Assembly: GCF_001939045.1 (NCBI RefSeq)
Contig: NZ_MKIM01000021.1
Coordinates: 1 to 64,000, forward strand
Length of the DNA stretch: 64,000 bases
Direction of reading: 5' to 3'
Origin: Rhizobium oryziradicis
GTDB taxonomy: Bacteria; Pseudomonadota; Alphaproteobacteria; Rhizobiales; Rhizobiaceae
The notes beneath the pieces were generated by a model. It was given only the letters and a program-made list of their open reading frames with translations. It did no database searches and was not told where the DNA came from. Position numbers and translations under genes: made by a program. This document shows positions 1 to 7,847 of the stretch, piece by piece; position 1 is the stretch's first letter; each line of letters starts with the position of its first letter.

Positions 1-1
1 G

Positions 2-79
2 CTGGAAACTGTGCGCCAGGCGCTTTTGCAGGACACCGGACATACCACTGCCGCAAGCCGTTATCTCGAAGCAAAGTAA
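2..79 (+). CDS. C-terminal end of an unidentified protein
   Basis: An open frame enters from the left edge and ends at TAA 77-79. The 25 visible residues end in TAASRYLEAK. It lies on the same strand as the AcuI-type gene and ends 43 bases before it. Too little is present to name a family. Confidence 0.5.
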   Translation: METVRQALLQDTGHTTAASRYLEAK

Positions 80-122
80 CACTCTTTCCAACCAGAATTT
101 TCCCGTTTCAAGGATTTACAAC

Positions 123-1112
123 ATGACTTTCAAAGCGCTGCTGGCGACAAAGGCCGGTGATGCGATTTCCGCCAATGTGGTGGATTTCGATGAGAATGAC
201 CTGATGCCGGGTGATGTGACCGTGGCCGTGGAATACTCCACGGTCAACTACAAGGATGGCATGGCCCTGACAGGCTTTGCGCCGATCATCCAGACTTTCC
301 CCATCATCGCGGGCGTGGATTTTTCCGGCATCGTTGAGACCTCCACCTATCCTGGCCTGAATGCCGGTGATCGCGTCGTTGCCAATAGCTGGGGCCTCAG
401 CCAGACCCATCACGGCGGTTATGCCCAGAAGGCGCGGGTGAGTGGCGATTGGCTGGTCAAGCTGCCAGACAACATCTCGACCAAGGATGCCATGGCGCTC
501 GGCACGGCAGGCTACACTGCCATGCTTTGTGTTCTGGCGCTCGAACATGGCGGTGTGACGCCTGACAAGGGCGACATTCTCGTCACGGGAGCCAATGGCG
601 GCGTCGGCTCTGTCGCGATTGCGCTCCTGTCTGGTCTCGGCTACCGCGTCGTCGCCTCAACCGGGCGGCCACAGGAAGCCGACTATCTGCGCGAATTGGG
701 TGCGGCCGAAATCATCGATCGTAAAGTCCTCTCGGAACCAGCCAAGGGGCCTATCGGATCGGAGCGCTGGGCTGGGGTGGTCGATTCGGTTGGTAGCCAC
801 ACATTGGTAAATGCGCTTGCCCAGACGAAATATCGCGGGGTCGTTGCAGCCTGTGGGCTGGCTCAGGGTTTGGATCTGCCGGGCACCGTTCTGCCGTTCA
901 TCCTCAGGAACGTAACACTTGCCGGGATTGACTCCGTCAATGCGCCGCAAGCCGTGCGCCTTGAAGCATGGAAGCGCCTGTCGACCGATCTCGATTTTGC
1001 CAAGCTCGCAAGGACGGTCAGCACAGTCGGACTTGCTGACGTTGCAGCGCTTGCACCGAAAATTCTGAAAGGCGAGATCCAGGGTCGCACCGTTGTCGAT
1101 GTAAACGCATGA
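123..1112 (+). CDS. acuI: AcuI/YhdH-family NADPH-dependent acrylyl-CoA reductase-like oxidoreductase
   Basis: This is a 329-residue zinc-free medium-chain dehydrogenase/reductase, the usual length for AcuI/YhdH. The family reduces acryloyl-CoA or related enoyl/quinone compounds with NADPH in the cytoplasm. The N-terminal GroES-like half carries STVNYKDG (about 39-46). The Rossmann half carries VTGANGGVGSVA (154-165), the NADPH-binding loop. ATG 123 follows an AAGGA-type ribosome site. A strong terminator hairpin follows the gene, so it seems to end its transcript. A TetR gene stands downstream and might regulate it. Substrate within the family is not fixed by sequence; acrylyl-CoA is the best guess. 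Confidence 0.85.
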   Translation: MTFKALLATKAGDAISANVVDFDENDLMPGDVTVAVEYSTVNYKDGMALTGFAPIIQTFPIIAGVDFSGIVETSTYPGLNAGDRVVANSWGLSQTHHGGYAQKARVSGDWLVKLPDNISTKDAMALGTAGYTAMLCVLALEHGGVTPDKGDILVTGANGGVGSVAIALLSGLGYRVVASTGRPQEADYLRELGAAEIIDRKVLSEPAKGPIGSERWAGVVDSVGSHTLVNALAQTKYRGVVAACGLAQGLDLPGTVLPFILRNVTLAGIDSVNAPQAVRLEAWKRLSTDLDFAKLARTVSTVGLADVAALAPKILKGEIQGRTVVDVNA

Positions 1113-1161
1113 CGTTGCTCACTGCATGAAGCGCTTTGCGCGAAGTGATTGAGTGGCCTAA

Positions 1162-1186
1162 CCAGGGGGCACCACGTGCCCCCTGG
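1162..1186 (+). terminator. Rho-independent-type terminator after the AcuI gene
   Basis: A perfect 11-bp inverted repeat (CCAGGGGGCAC and GTGCCCCCTGG) encloses a CAC loop and is followed by CTTTC. It lies 50 bases after the stop codon of the AcuI-type gene and before the TetR gene. The T-tract is short, so efficiency is uncertain. Confidence 0.6.
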
Positions 1187-1260
1187 CTTTCATAGAGGTC
1201 TGTTCTTCCGGCAAGGACGCGAAACCAGTCTTTGTCGCAGCCAAGGAACCGAGGAATGAG

Positions 1261-1839
1261 ATGAAAGTCACGCGCGAACAGGTCACCGAAAACAGACGTC
1301 GTATTCTCGATGCGGCAAGCAGGCTATTCCGTGCCAAGGGCTTTGATACCGTTACGGTTGCCGAAGTGATGCAAAACGCCGGATTGACCCATGGTGGTTT
1401 CTACAGGCACTTCTCGTCGAAGGATGATCTGATTGGACAGACGCTCGCGCATTGCCTGACGATGGGAAGCGATGAGCCCTTCGATCTGCAGGCCTATGTG
1501 GCGCACTACCTTTCGCCCGAGCACCGTGACAATCCGGACAATGGCTGTCCGTTCGCCGCGTTTGCAGCTTATGTTCAAAGGCAGGGGCCTGATGCGCGGA
1601 CGGTCATGTCAGATGGAGCCCGGACACTCGTCAGTCGGATGGCCGGCGATCAGGATAAACGGGTTGGGAAAGGACCTTCTATCATTGGTAGCTGGGTGGC
1701 CATGGTCGGAGCCATGATTCTTGCCCGAGCTGTCAATGACCCAGATCTCTCTGACCGAATTCTTGAGGAAACGCGCAGTCTCGTGGCCTCAACCCTGGCA
1801 CCGCCGGAAACTGAAGAGACTACTCTAACGGGCATATAG
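1261..1839 (+). CDS. TetR/AcrR-family transcriptional regulator
   Basis: This 192-residue protein has the N-terminal TetR helix-turn-helix: ILDAASRLFRAKGFDTVTVAEVMQNAGLTHGGFYRHFSSKDDLI spans roughly residues 16-60. The C-terminal ligand domain is of the AcrR kind and is not diagnostic of an inducer. ATG 1261 follows GAGGAATGAG. It lies downstream of the AcuI-type gene in the same direction and converges on a clear paralogue at 1877-2446. Regulation of the nearby reductase is inferred only from proximity. Confidence 0.88.
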   Translation: MKVTREQVTENRRRILDAASRLFRAKGFDTVTVAEVMQNAGLTHGGFYRHFSSKDDLIGQTLAHCLTMGSDEPFDLQAYVAHYLSPEHRDNPDNGCPFAAFAAYVQRQGPDARTVMSDGARTLVSRMAGDQDKRVGKGPSIIGSWVAMVGAMILARAVNDPDLSDRILEETRSLVASTLAPPETEETTLTGI

Positions 1840-1876
1840 ATATCGCGTTCAAAGGTGTCCCGACGGTAGTGTCGTT

Positions 1877-2446
1877 TCACTTTTGAAGTATGGAATGGGC
1901 CGCTGCTTCAAGGATTTCGTTAGAGAGTGTTGTGTCCTCTACTGCACGCGCCAGGACCAATGCGCCCACCATCGTCGCCATGGTCGCAATTGCTTCCTCG
2001 CGACTTGATTCCTCGCCTTCAGGTTTAACAAGAGATTCTAGTAGTGTAAACTGGTCCTTGATGCCGCGTTGCATGACGCGGCGAGCCTCCGGGCCGTGGC
2101 GCGCAACATCTGGGCCGAGTGCTGCAAATGCGCATCCGTCCGCGACGCCAGTGCGGTGTTGGGCGGACAGATAAAGACCAACCGCCTTCTCCAGCGATGC
2201 GCGCCTGTCCTCACCGATCAAGGACGCCATTCGCTGCGAGGTCTGATCCAGCGCCGCTTTTGTGGCCTTTGCGATGAGGTCATCCTTGGATTCGAACTGC
2301 TTGTAGAACCCGCCATGGGTCAGGCCTGCAGCCTGCATGAGCGTGCTCACACCGACGCCGTCGAAACCCTTTTCGCGAAACAGCCGGCTGGAGGTCTCGA
2401 TGACCTGCTGTCGATTTTCCTCAGCCTTTTCCTTGGTCACTTTCAT
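1877..2446 (-). CDS. TetR/AcrR-family transcriptional regulator, paralogue of its convergent neighbour
   Basis: This 189-residue protein starts MKVTKEKAEENRQQVIETSSRLF, nearly parallel to the neighbour's MKVTREQVTENRRRILDAASRLF. It shares the recognition-helix stretch AGLTHGGFY. The HTH covers residues 10-60 and an all-helical ligand-binding domain follows. Genes of this type often control reductases or efflux pumps, but no target is evident. Upstream, 163 bases separate it from the divergent MarR gene, so it may share that promoter region. Confidence 0.88.
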   Translation of the reverse strand: MKVTKEKAEENRQQVIETSSRLFREKGFDGVGVSTLMQAAGLTHGGFYKQFESKDDLIAKATKAALDQTSQRMASLIGEDRRASLEKAVGLYLSAQHRTGVADGCAFAALGPDVARHGPEARRVMQRGIKDQFTLLESLVKPEGEESSREEAIATMATMVGALVLARAVEDTTLSNEILEAAAHSILQK

Positions 2447-2591
2447 GGCATTCGTCTCAGTTGGTTGCGTGAGAATTATATATGACGAATAGCATCTTAC
2501 TCAATGACTGACTTGAAGAGACTTGGTTTGTTGTCCGGGCTGTTTCCTGCCAGTTCTGACCTGTCACGAGATATGGACATGCTGAAAATAA

Positions 2592-2603
2592 GGGTATATA
2601 CCC
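2592..2603. promoter_or_regulatory. Putative MarR operator, site 1
   Basis: The perfect 12-bp palindrome GGGTATATACCC lies 6 bases before the ATG of the MarR gene. The same core recurs before the downstream MFS gene. MarR proteins commonly bind palindromes of this size over their own promoters, so autorepression is the likely role. Binding itself is inferred. Confidence 0.6.
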
Positions 2604-2609
2604 ACTATC

Positions 2610-3008
2610 ATGACCAGATGTTATTCGATGATGCTGCGCGAGGCAGCCCGGAAGGTATCGGCTTCTTATGACGAAGCGCTCGCTCCTTTTGGAATTAATA
2701 TCGCCCAGTTTTCGCTGCTTCGACGCATTGAGCGACTTCAGCCAGTCAGCATGACCGATCTCGCCCGCAACGCACAACTGGATCGATCGACAATCGGACG
2801 TAATGTTCGGGTTCTGGAGCGCATGGAGCTAGTGGGATTTGGTCGTGGCGATGTCGACCAACGCGAGGCGATGATCACGCTCTCCGATCGAGGTGTCGAA
2901 ATGCTCAATAAGGCGGGTCCTATCTGGGATGAATGCCAAAGCGCGATGGAAGCCCGGCTTGGGCCAGTTAAGATCACGGCTTTGCAGGACATTCTTCGTT
3001 CTCTCTGA
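2610..3008 (+). CDS. MarR-family transcriptional regulator
   Basis: This 132-residue protein has the MarR winged-helix fold. Residues about 25-95 carry NIAQFSLLRRIERL, then the HTH SMTDLARNAQLDRSTIGRNVRVLERMELV, then the wing GDVDQREAMITLSDRG. MarR dimers usually repress neighbouring catabolic or efflux genes and are released by small aromatic or acidic ligands. GGGTATATACCC palindromes stand just before this gene and before the MFS gene 49 bases downstream. It therefore probably controls itself and the MFS-reductase-thiolase-hydrolase operon. The ligand is unknown. Confidence 0.9.
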   Translation: MTRCYSMMLREAARKVSASYDEALAPFGINIAQFSLLRRIERLQPVSMTDLARNAQLDRSTIGRNVRVLERMELVGFGRGDVDQREAMITLSDRGVEMLNKAGPIWDECQSAMEARLGPVKITALQDILRSL

Positions 3009-3020
3009 TTCTTTTGGCCT

Positions 3021-3042
3021 TATGTGGGTATATACCCACATA
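3021..3042. promoter_or_regulatory. Putative MarR operator, site 2 (22-bp perfect palindrome)
   Basis: A perfect 22-bp palindrome centred on GTATATAC contains the same GGGTATATACCCAC as site 1. It lies between the MarR stop and the MFS start at 3057. It is the stronger of the two sites by symmetry and would block transcription into the MFS operon. Confidence 0.65.
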
Positions 3043-3056
3043 TTGGGAGATTTTTG

Positions 3057-4355
3057 ATGCCAGAACTTCATATATCGCCAGACGCGAAATATCTCTCGCA
3101 AAAGGGTATCCATTACGGTTGGGTCGTCGTTGCGACAACGTTCCTCACCATGATGGTGGGAGCCAGTGCCGTTGGCGCACCCGGAGTTCTGATTGGTCCT
3201 CTGCAGAAGGAGTTCGGCTGGAGCGTGGCCGAGATCTCTGCGGCTTTTGCCATTCGCTTCCTTCTGTTCGGTGCTGTCGGTCCATTTGCGGCAGCATTTC
3301 TCGGTCGTTTTGGCGTCAAACGTGTCTGCCTGTTTGCACTCCTGCTGATTGCTGCCGGTGTGGTCGGTTCGTTTACGATGACGACTTTGACAGAGCTTTT
3401 TCTGCTCTGGGGTGTCGTCGTCGGTCTGGGAACCGGATTGACGGCGATGGTGCTCGGGGCAACGGTCGCGACACGATGGTTCGTTGCAAAACGCGGTCTG
3501 GTCATTGGCTTGCTGAGTGCAAGCGTCGCGACGGGACAGGTGCTCTTTCTACCGGCATTCGCCGCTCTTTCTGAGGCGTGGGGTTGGCGCATCGCTCTTG
3601 GCCTGCTGCTGGCGATGCTTGCCTTGAGTTCGATCATCGTTCTTCTGCTGATGCGTGACCGGCCAGCAGATGTCGGCCTTCTGCCTTACGGCGCAACCGA
3701 GGCACCGAAGCCAGAGCCGGACGCTACTTCATTGTTTGCCACGCTCTTTGCTCCGATCCGTGTACTTGGCATGGCTGTTCGATCCGGATCTTTCTGGATA
3801 CTGTTCGGAACATTCTTTATTTGCGGGGCGACCACCACCGGGCTCGTCCAGACCCATCTGGTGGCGATCTGCGGCGATTTCGGTATTGCACCGGTCACCG
3901 CGGCCGGGATGCTCGCGGCAATTGGCGCCTTCAATTTCGTAGGCACCATTGGTTCAGGCTGGCTGTCTGATCGGTTTGACAGCCGCTGGCTGCTCTTCTG
4001 GTACTACGGTCTGCGCGGTCTTTCACTTCTCTACTTGCCCTACACGGATTTCGGGTTCTACGAGCTGAGTCTTTTCACCCTTTTCTATGGTCTTGACTGG
4101 CTGGCGACAGTTCCTCCGACGGTAAAGCTCACATCCGAAAAGTTCGGCCCCAATGCCACCATCGTCTTCGGCTGGGTGTTCCTTGGCCATCAGATCGGCG
4201 CTGCGATGGCAGCCTGGGGCGCGGGACTGACCCGTAGCGTCTACGCGACCTATCTGCCCGCCTTCTACATCGCCGGGGCAATTTGTCTGGCGGCCGCGGT
4301 CGCCGTGTTCGCGATCCAGAAATCTTCAACCGTCAATCAGCCGCAACTGGCTTGA
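3057..4355 (+). CDS. MFS transporter, 12 membrane segments
   Basis: This 432-residue protein is a major-facilitator permease of the inner membrane. Segments begin near GWVVVATTFLTMMVGASAVG and repeat to residue ~425, with a loop around residues 205-225 (EAPKPEPDATS). It resembles the oxalate/formate antiporter-like and monocarboxylate-type MFS groups, so an organic-acid substrate is likely but unproven. ATG 3057 is preferred because GGGAGA precedes it. An in-frame GTG at 3024 lies inside the operator palindrome and would put the operator inside the coding region. The gene is first in the operon with the aldo/keto reductase, thiolase and dehalogenase-like hydrolase. Confidence 0.85.
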   Translation: MPELHISPDAKYLSQKGIHYGWVVVATTFLTMMVGASAVGAPGVLIGPLQKEFGWSVAEISAAFAIRFLLFGAVGPFAAAFLGRFGVKRVCLFALLLIAAGVVGSFTMTTLTELFLLWGVVVGLGTGLTAMVLGATVATRWFVAKRGLVIGLLSASVATGQVLFLPAFAALSEAWGWRIALGLLLAMLALSSIIVLLLMRDRPADVGLLPYGATEAPKPEPDATSLFATLFAPIRVLGMAVRSGSFWILFGTFFICGATTTGLVQTHLVAICGDFGIAPVTAAGMLAAIGAFNFVGTIGSGWLSDRFDSRWLLFWYYGLRGLSLLYLPYTDFGFYELSLFTLFYGLDWLATVPPTVKLTSEKFGPNATIVFGWVFLGHQIGAAMAAWGAGLTRSVYATYLPAFYIAGAICLAAAVAVFAIQKSSTVNQPQLA

Positions 4356-4378
4356 TCCTCTCTCAGGAAGGAAACACT

Positions 4379-5389
4379 ATGAATTATACCCTGTTCGGAA
4401 ATACCGGTCTTCGCGTCTCACAGATCGCGCTTGGAACCGCAAACTTTGGAATGCGCTGGGGGCATGGGGCCACGGTGGAGGAAAGCACCAGCATCTTCAA
4501 TGCCTATGCTGAGGCCGGTGGCAACTTCATCGATACCGCCGAGATCTATCAGTTCGGACAGTCGGAAGAGTTCGTCGGGGAACTGTTGACCGGTCGGCGC
4601 GAACGCTTTTTGCTGGCGACCAAATACACCAGCGGAGCCGCCCCAGATGCGGATCGTCTGGTAACCGGCAATAGCCGCAAGGCGATGGTGGACTCGCTCG
4701 AAGCGAGCTTGAAGCGTCTGAAGACGGATCGCATCGATCTCTTCTGGGTCCACCATCCAGATGGCCTGACGCCGTCTGAAGAAATTGTCCGTGGACTGGA
4801 CGATCTCGCGCGTGCAGGCAAGATTCTTTATGCTGGTCTGTCGAACTTTCCTGCGTGGCGACTTTCGCGCGCTGTAACGATTGCCGAGCTTACCCGTGCC
4901 GTTCCGATTGCGGCTGCCCAATTCGAGCACAGCCTCGTGCGTCGTGAACCTGAGGCCGATCTGTTCCCGGCCGCCAAAGCGCTTGGTCTCGGTGTCGTGA
5001 CATGGTCCCCGCTCGGTGGCGGTGTTTTGACGGGCAAGTATCGCAAGGGCGAAACCGGTCGCGCCGAAAAGATGGGTGGACGCGTGTTCCAAGCGGAAAA
5101 CAGCGAGCAGCGGACCCGCATTCTCGATACCGTTCTCGCTATTGCCGAGGAACATTCGACGAGCCCGGACCGTGTGGCAATCGCCTGGTCCATCAGCCAT
5201 GGCAGTATTCCGTTGATCGGTCCGCGATCCATCGATCAACTGAAGGCCAATATTGGCGCAGTCTCCGTCAATCTTTCCGAAGATCAGATCCGCCGTCTCA
5301 ATGAAGTCAGCAGTCTTGCAGGCTCTGCGGCGGCTGTGGCTGCAAGTTCGCAGGACTATGGCGTCGCAATCAGCAGGATCGTTGCCTGA
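4379..5389 (+). CDS. Aldo/keto reductase
   Basis: This 336-residue protein has the (beta/alpha)8 fold of the aldo/keto reductases, which reduce carbonyls with NADPH in the cytoplasm. The tetrad is visible as Asp and Tyr in NFIDTAEIYQFGQSE, Lys in LATKYTSG and His in FWVHHPDG. The C-terminal NADPH-binding stretch includes SIPLIGPRSIDQL. ATG 4379 follows AGGAAGGAA. It sits 23 bases after the MFS gene and 43 before the thiolase gene, so co-transcription under the MarR operator is likely. The substrate cannot be read from the sequence. Confidence 0.87.
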   Translation: MNYTLFGNTGLRVSQIALGTANFGMRWGHGATVEESTSIFNAYAEAGGNFIDTAEIYQFGQSEEFVGELLTGRRERFLLATKYTSGAAPDADRLVTGNSRKAMVDSLEASLKRLKTDRIDLFWVHHPDGLTPSEEIVRGLDDLARAGKILYAGLSNFPAWRLSRAVTIAELTRAVPIAAAQFEHSLVRREPEADLFPAAKALGLGVVTWSPLGGGVLTGKYRKGETGRAEKMGGRVFQAENSEQRTRILDTVLAIAEEHSTSPDRVAIAWSISHGSIPLIGPRSIDQLKANIGAVSVNLSEDQIRRLNEVSSLAGSAAAVAASSQDYGVAISRIVA

Positions 5390-5432
5390 CCAGCGATCTC
5401 ATTACCGAACGACCAAGCAAGGGAGAGATCCG

Positions 5433-6617
5433 ATGGGAAGCAGAGAGATCATTGTGGCGAAACCGGTCCGCACAGCGATCGGTACATTCAACGGCGCTTT
5501 GAAAGCAGTGCCTGCAACCGAACTCGGCGCTATCGTCGTGAGGGAGACCTTACGACGCGCCGGCCTCGCTGGCGACGCTGTCGGTTCGGTCGTCATGGGC
5601 AATGTCATACAGGCCGGAAATCGCATGAACCCGGCCCGGCAGGCCGCTATCCGTGGCGGACTACCGGTATCCGTTCCGGCTCTGACGGTGAACCGGGTCT
5701 GCGGTTCCGGGGCGCAGGCGATCGTCAATGCCGCCCAGGAGATTGCCTGCGGTGACATCAATGCGGCCGTTGCTGGCGGCATGGAGAACATGGACCGTGC
5801 ACCGTATCTGATGGATGGCGGGCGTTGGGGCTATCGCATGGGGCCGGCGCAGATCCTCGACAGCATGCTGACTGACGGGCTGCAGGATGCTTTCTCTGGC
5901 GAACATTCCGGATGGCATACGGAGGATCTCGTTACGCACCTCCAGATCACACGCGAGGCGCAGGACGCATTCGCTGCGCGCTCGCAGCAGCGTTTCGCCG
6001 CAGCACAGGCTGCCGGTCACTTCGACGCTGAAATTACGCCTGTCGAGATCAAAGGGCGTCATGGTGTCGCGACCTTCGCTCTTGATGAAGCCTTGCGACC
6101 GGACACGACAGCCGAGACGCTGTCGCGGCTCAAACCCGCCTTCCGCAAGGATGGAACCATCACGGCAGGCAATGCGCCGGGCCTCAACAGCGGCGCGGCG
6201 GCCATGGTCGTCGCAGAGCGGGGTTTTGCGGACAAGATGGGTGTCGAACCGATCGCGCGCCTGGCGGGTTATGGCGTCGGTGCCGTTGAGCCAGGCATGT
6301 TCGGACTTGGGCCGGTTCCGGCAGTACGCCTTGCTCTGCAACGCGCTGGCTGGTCGCTCGGCGATATCGAGCGCATCGAGATCAATGAGGCTTTTGCCGC
6401 CGTTCCACTTGCCGTCATTCGGGAACTCGGATTGCCGGAAGAGATCGTCAATGTCGATGGCGGTGCCATCGCCCATGGGCACGCGATCGGCGCCACAGGT
6501 GCCGTTCTGGTAACGCGCCTCATCCATTCGATGCAACGCGACGGGCTGAAAAAGGGTATGGTGCCCCTTTGTATCGGTGGCGGGCAGGGGATCGCTCTCG
6601 CTCTTGAGACGCTGTAA
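5433..6617 (+). CDS. Acetyl-CoA acetyltransferase family thiolase
   Basis: This 394-residue thiolase has the usual length of the family, which forms or cleaves 3-ketoacyl-CoA. The acylated nucleophile is Cys90 in NRVCGSGAQ. The active-site base region is GHAIGATG with His350. The second cysteine is Cys380 in LCIGGGQG. GGAIAHGHAIG differs slightly from the common GGAIALGHPIG but keeps the histidines. ATG 5433 has GGGAGAG upstream; an extended frame overlaps the reductase gene and lacks a good ribosome site. In this operon it could finish beta-oxidation-like breakdown of the imported acid. Confidence 0.88.
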   Translation: MGSREIIVAKPVRTAIGTFNGALKAVPATELGAIVVRETLRRAGLAGDAVGSVVMGNVIQAGNRMNPARQAAIRGGLPVSVPALTVNRVCGSGAQAIVNAAQEIACGDINAAVAGGMENMDRAPYLMDGGRWGYRMGPAQILDSMLTDGLQDAFSGEHSGWHTEDLVTHLQITREAQDAFAARSQQRFAAAQAAGHFDAEITPVEIKGRHGVATFALDEALRPDTTAETLSRLKPAFRKDGTITAGNAPGLNSGAAAMVVAERGFADKMGVEPIARLAGYGVGAVEPGMFGLGPVPAVRLALQRAGWSLGDIERIEINEAFAAVPLAVIRELGLPEEIVNVDGGAIAHGHAIGATGAVLVTRLIHSMQRDGLKKGMVPLCIGGGQGIALALETL

Positions 6618-6641
6618 ACCGCCAAACACAGGGAGAGCCAC

Positions 6642-7547
6642 ATGTTCGATGATTTCGAGGCGGGCCGCTTGACGGCCAATGGCATAGAAATTTCCTATGT
6701 CGCTGCCGGTGAAGGTGAACCCGTGCTTTTGCTGCACGGCTTTCCGCAGAACAAGGCGCTTTGGGCGAAAATCGCTCCGGCTCTGGTCAACCGCGGCTTT
6801 CGCGTCATTTGCCCTGATCTTCGCGGCTACGGGCAGTCGTCCAAGCCGCTTGCTGATACGGATCTGGCAAATTACAGCTTTCGTGCCATGGCGATGGATC
6901 AGATCGCGTTGATGACCAGCCTCGGTCATGACCGTTTCCATGTTGTCGGGCATGATCGGGGCGCTCGCGTTGCGCATCGCCTGTGCCTCGACCGTGGGAC
7001 GTCCGTGATGAGTTTGACGATGATGGATATCGTGCCCACGTTCGAACTGCTGAGTGATCTGCGCAAAGAGGTCGCGCAAAGCTACTGGCACTGGTTTTTC
7101 CTTGCCCAACCCGCTCCGTTTCCGGAACAGGTAATACAAGCCAATCCGGACCTGTTCTACGAAGCTTGTCTGTTCGGCTGGGGTGGGGCAAAGGCGGAGG
7201 ATTTTGCCCCGGAGCAACTGGCTGCCTACCGGGCGTCGTGGCACGATCCAGATTCCATCGCGGGCGGTTGCAACGATTACCGTGCAGCATTGAAAGTGGA
7301 CTTTGCCAACGACAAGGCCGATCTCAGCCGCCTTGTCGAGACGCCAGCTATGATCCTTTACGGTGCTTCAGGTGCCATGGCGAGACTCTACGACATTCCA
7401 TCCGTCTGGGCCTCATACTGCGCCAGCCTCGAAGCGTATGGCGTGCCCGGCGGGCATTTTTTCCCCGATATCGAGCCCGGCCTGGTTGTTGATCATTTAG
7501 CACGTTTTCTGCGACGGCATTTGATCGATACGAAGTCAGCCGATTGA
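6642..7547 (+). CDS. Fluoroacetate/haloacetate dehalogenase-type alpha/beta hydrolase
   Basis: This 301-residue hydrolase matches the fluoroacetate dehalogenase pattern residue by residue. The nucleophile is Asp105 in GHDRGARVAHR, with carboxylate-binding Arg106 and Arg109. The acid is Asp129 in MMDIVPT and the base is His272 in GGHFFPD. The halide pocket has His150 and Trp151 (YWHWFF) and Tyr213. In the characterised Rhodopseudomonas enzyme these are D110, R111, R114, D134, H280, H155, W156 and Y219. The family hydrolyses the carbon-halogen bond of haloacetates to glycolate. It ends the MarR-controlled operon. Activity on fluoroacetate rather than chloroacetate is not certain. Confidence 0.85.
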   Translation: MFDDFEAGRLTANGIEISYVAAGEGEPVLLLHGFPQNKALWAKIAPALVNRGFRVICPDLRGYGQSSKPLADTDLANYSFRAMAMDQIALMTSLGHDRFHVVGHDRGARVAHRLCLDRGTSVMSLTMMDIVPTFELLSDLRKEVAQSYWHWFFLAQPAPFPEQVIQANPDLFYEACLFGWGGAKAEDFAPEQLAAYRASWHDPDSIAGGCNDYRAALKVDFANDKADLSRLVETPAMILYGASGAMARLYDIPSVWASYCASLEAYGVPGGHFFPDIEPGLVVDHLARFLRRHLIDTKSAD

Positions 7548-7805
7548 TCAGGTGTTATCGAAGGCAGCTCTTGTCTCTAGACAGAAGCCACGCTTCGTCG
7601 CAGCCTTGCTGGTCTTACGAAGGTCTAATCCTAACGAAAGACACTGATTCACGGCAACTGAATCGCTGCTACGCTGGCTCAGATCCCATCAAGGGGTCAG
7701 ATAGTACCAAGAAAGTGCCACACGGGTAGTCAGGCTTGAGAACTCAGTATTTCCGCATCGCGCAGATGCGGACCGTTGAATCCCAGTCCTTGGAAATTGT
7801 CGGAC
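7548..7805. other. Intergenic stretch without recognised gene
   Basis: This gap separates the dehalogenase-like gene from the convergent MFS gene. A short open frame at 7544-7729 has no family resemblance and starts by overlapping the upstream gene's end. No promoter or repeat was recognised apart from the hairpin that follows at 7806. Confidence 0.5.
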
Positions 7806-7839
7806 GCTACTGCTGCGCGACCTACCGCGCAGCAGTAGC
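7806..7839 (-). terminator. Strong hairpin, probable terminator between convergent genes
   Basis: A perfect 14-bp stem (GCTACTGCTGCGCG and CGCGCAGCAGTAGC) with a 6-base loop lies 8 bases past the stop of the minus-strand MFS gene. There is no clear T-tract on either side. It may act as a transcript-end stabiliser or a weak bidirectional terminator. Confidence 0.5.
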
Positions 7840-7847
7840 AACAAGGA

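Noticed and set aside
3024-3056. Upstream GTG start for the MFS gene
   Set aside because: It lies inside the 22-bp operator palindrome and lacks a ribosome site, while ATG 3057 has GGGAGA upstream.
7544-7729. Short plus-strand open frame after the dehalogenase-like gene
   Set aside because: It begins inside the end of the previous gene, has no ribosome site and no family resemblance.
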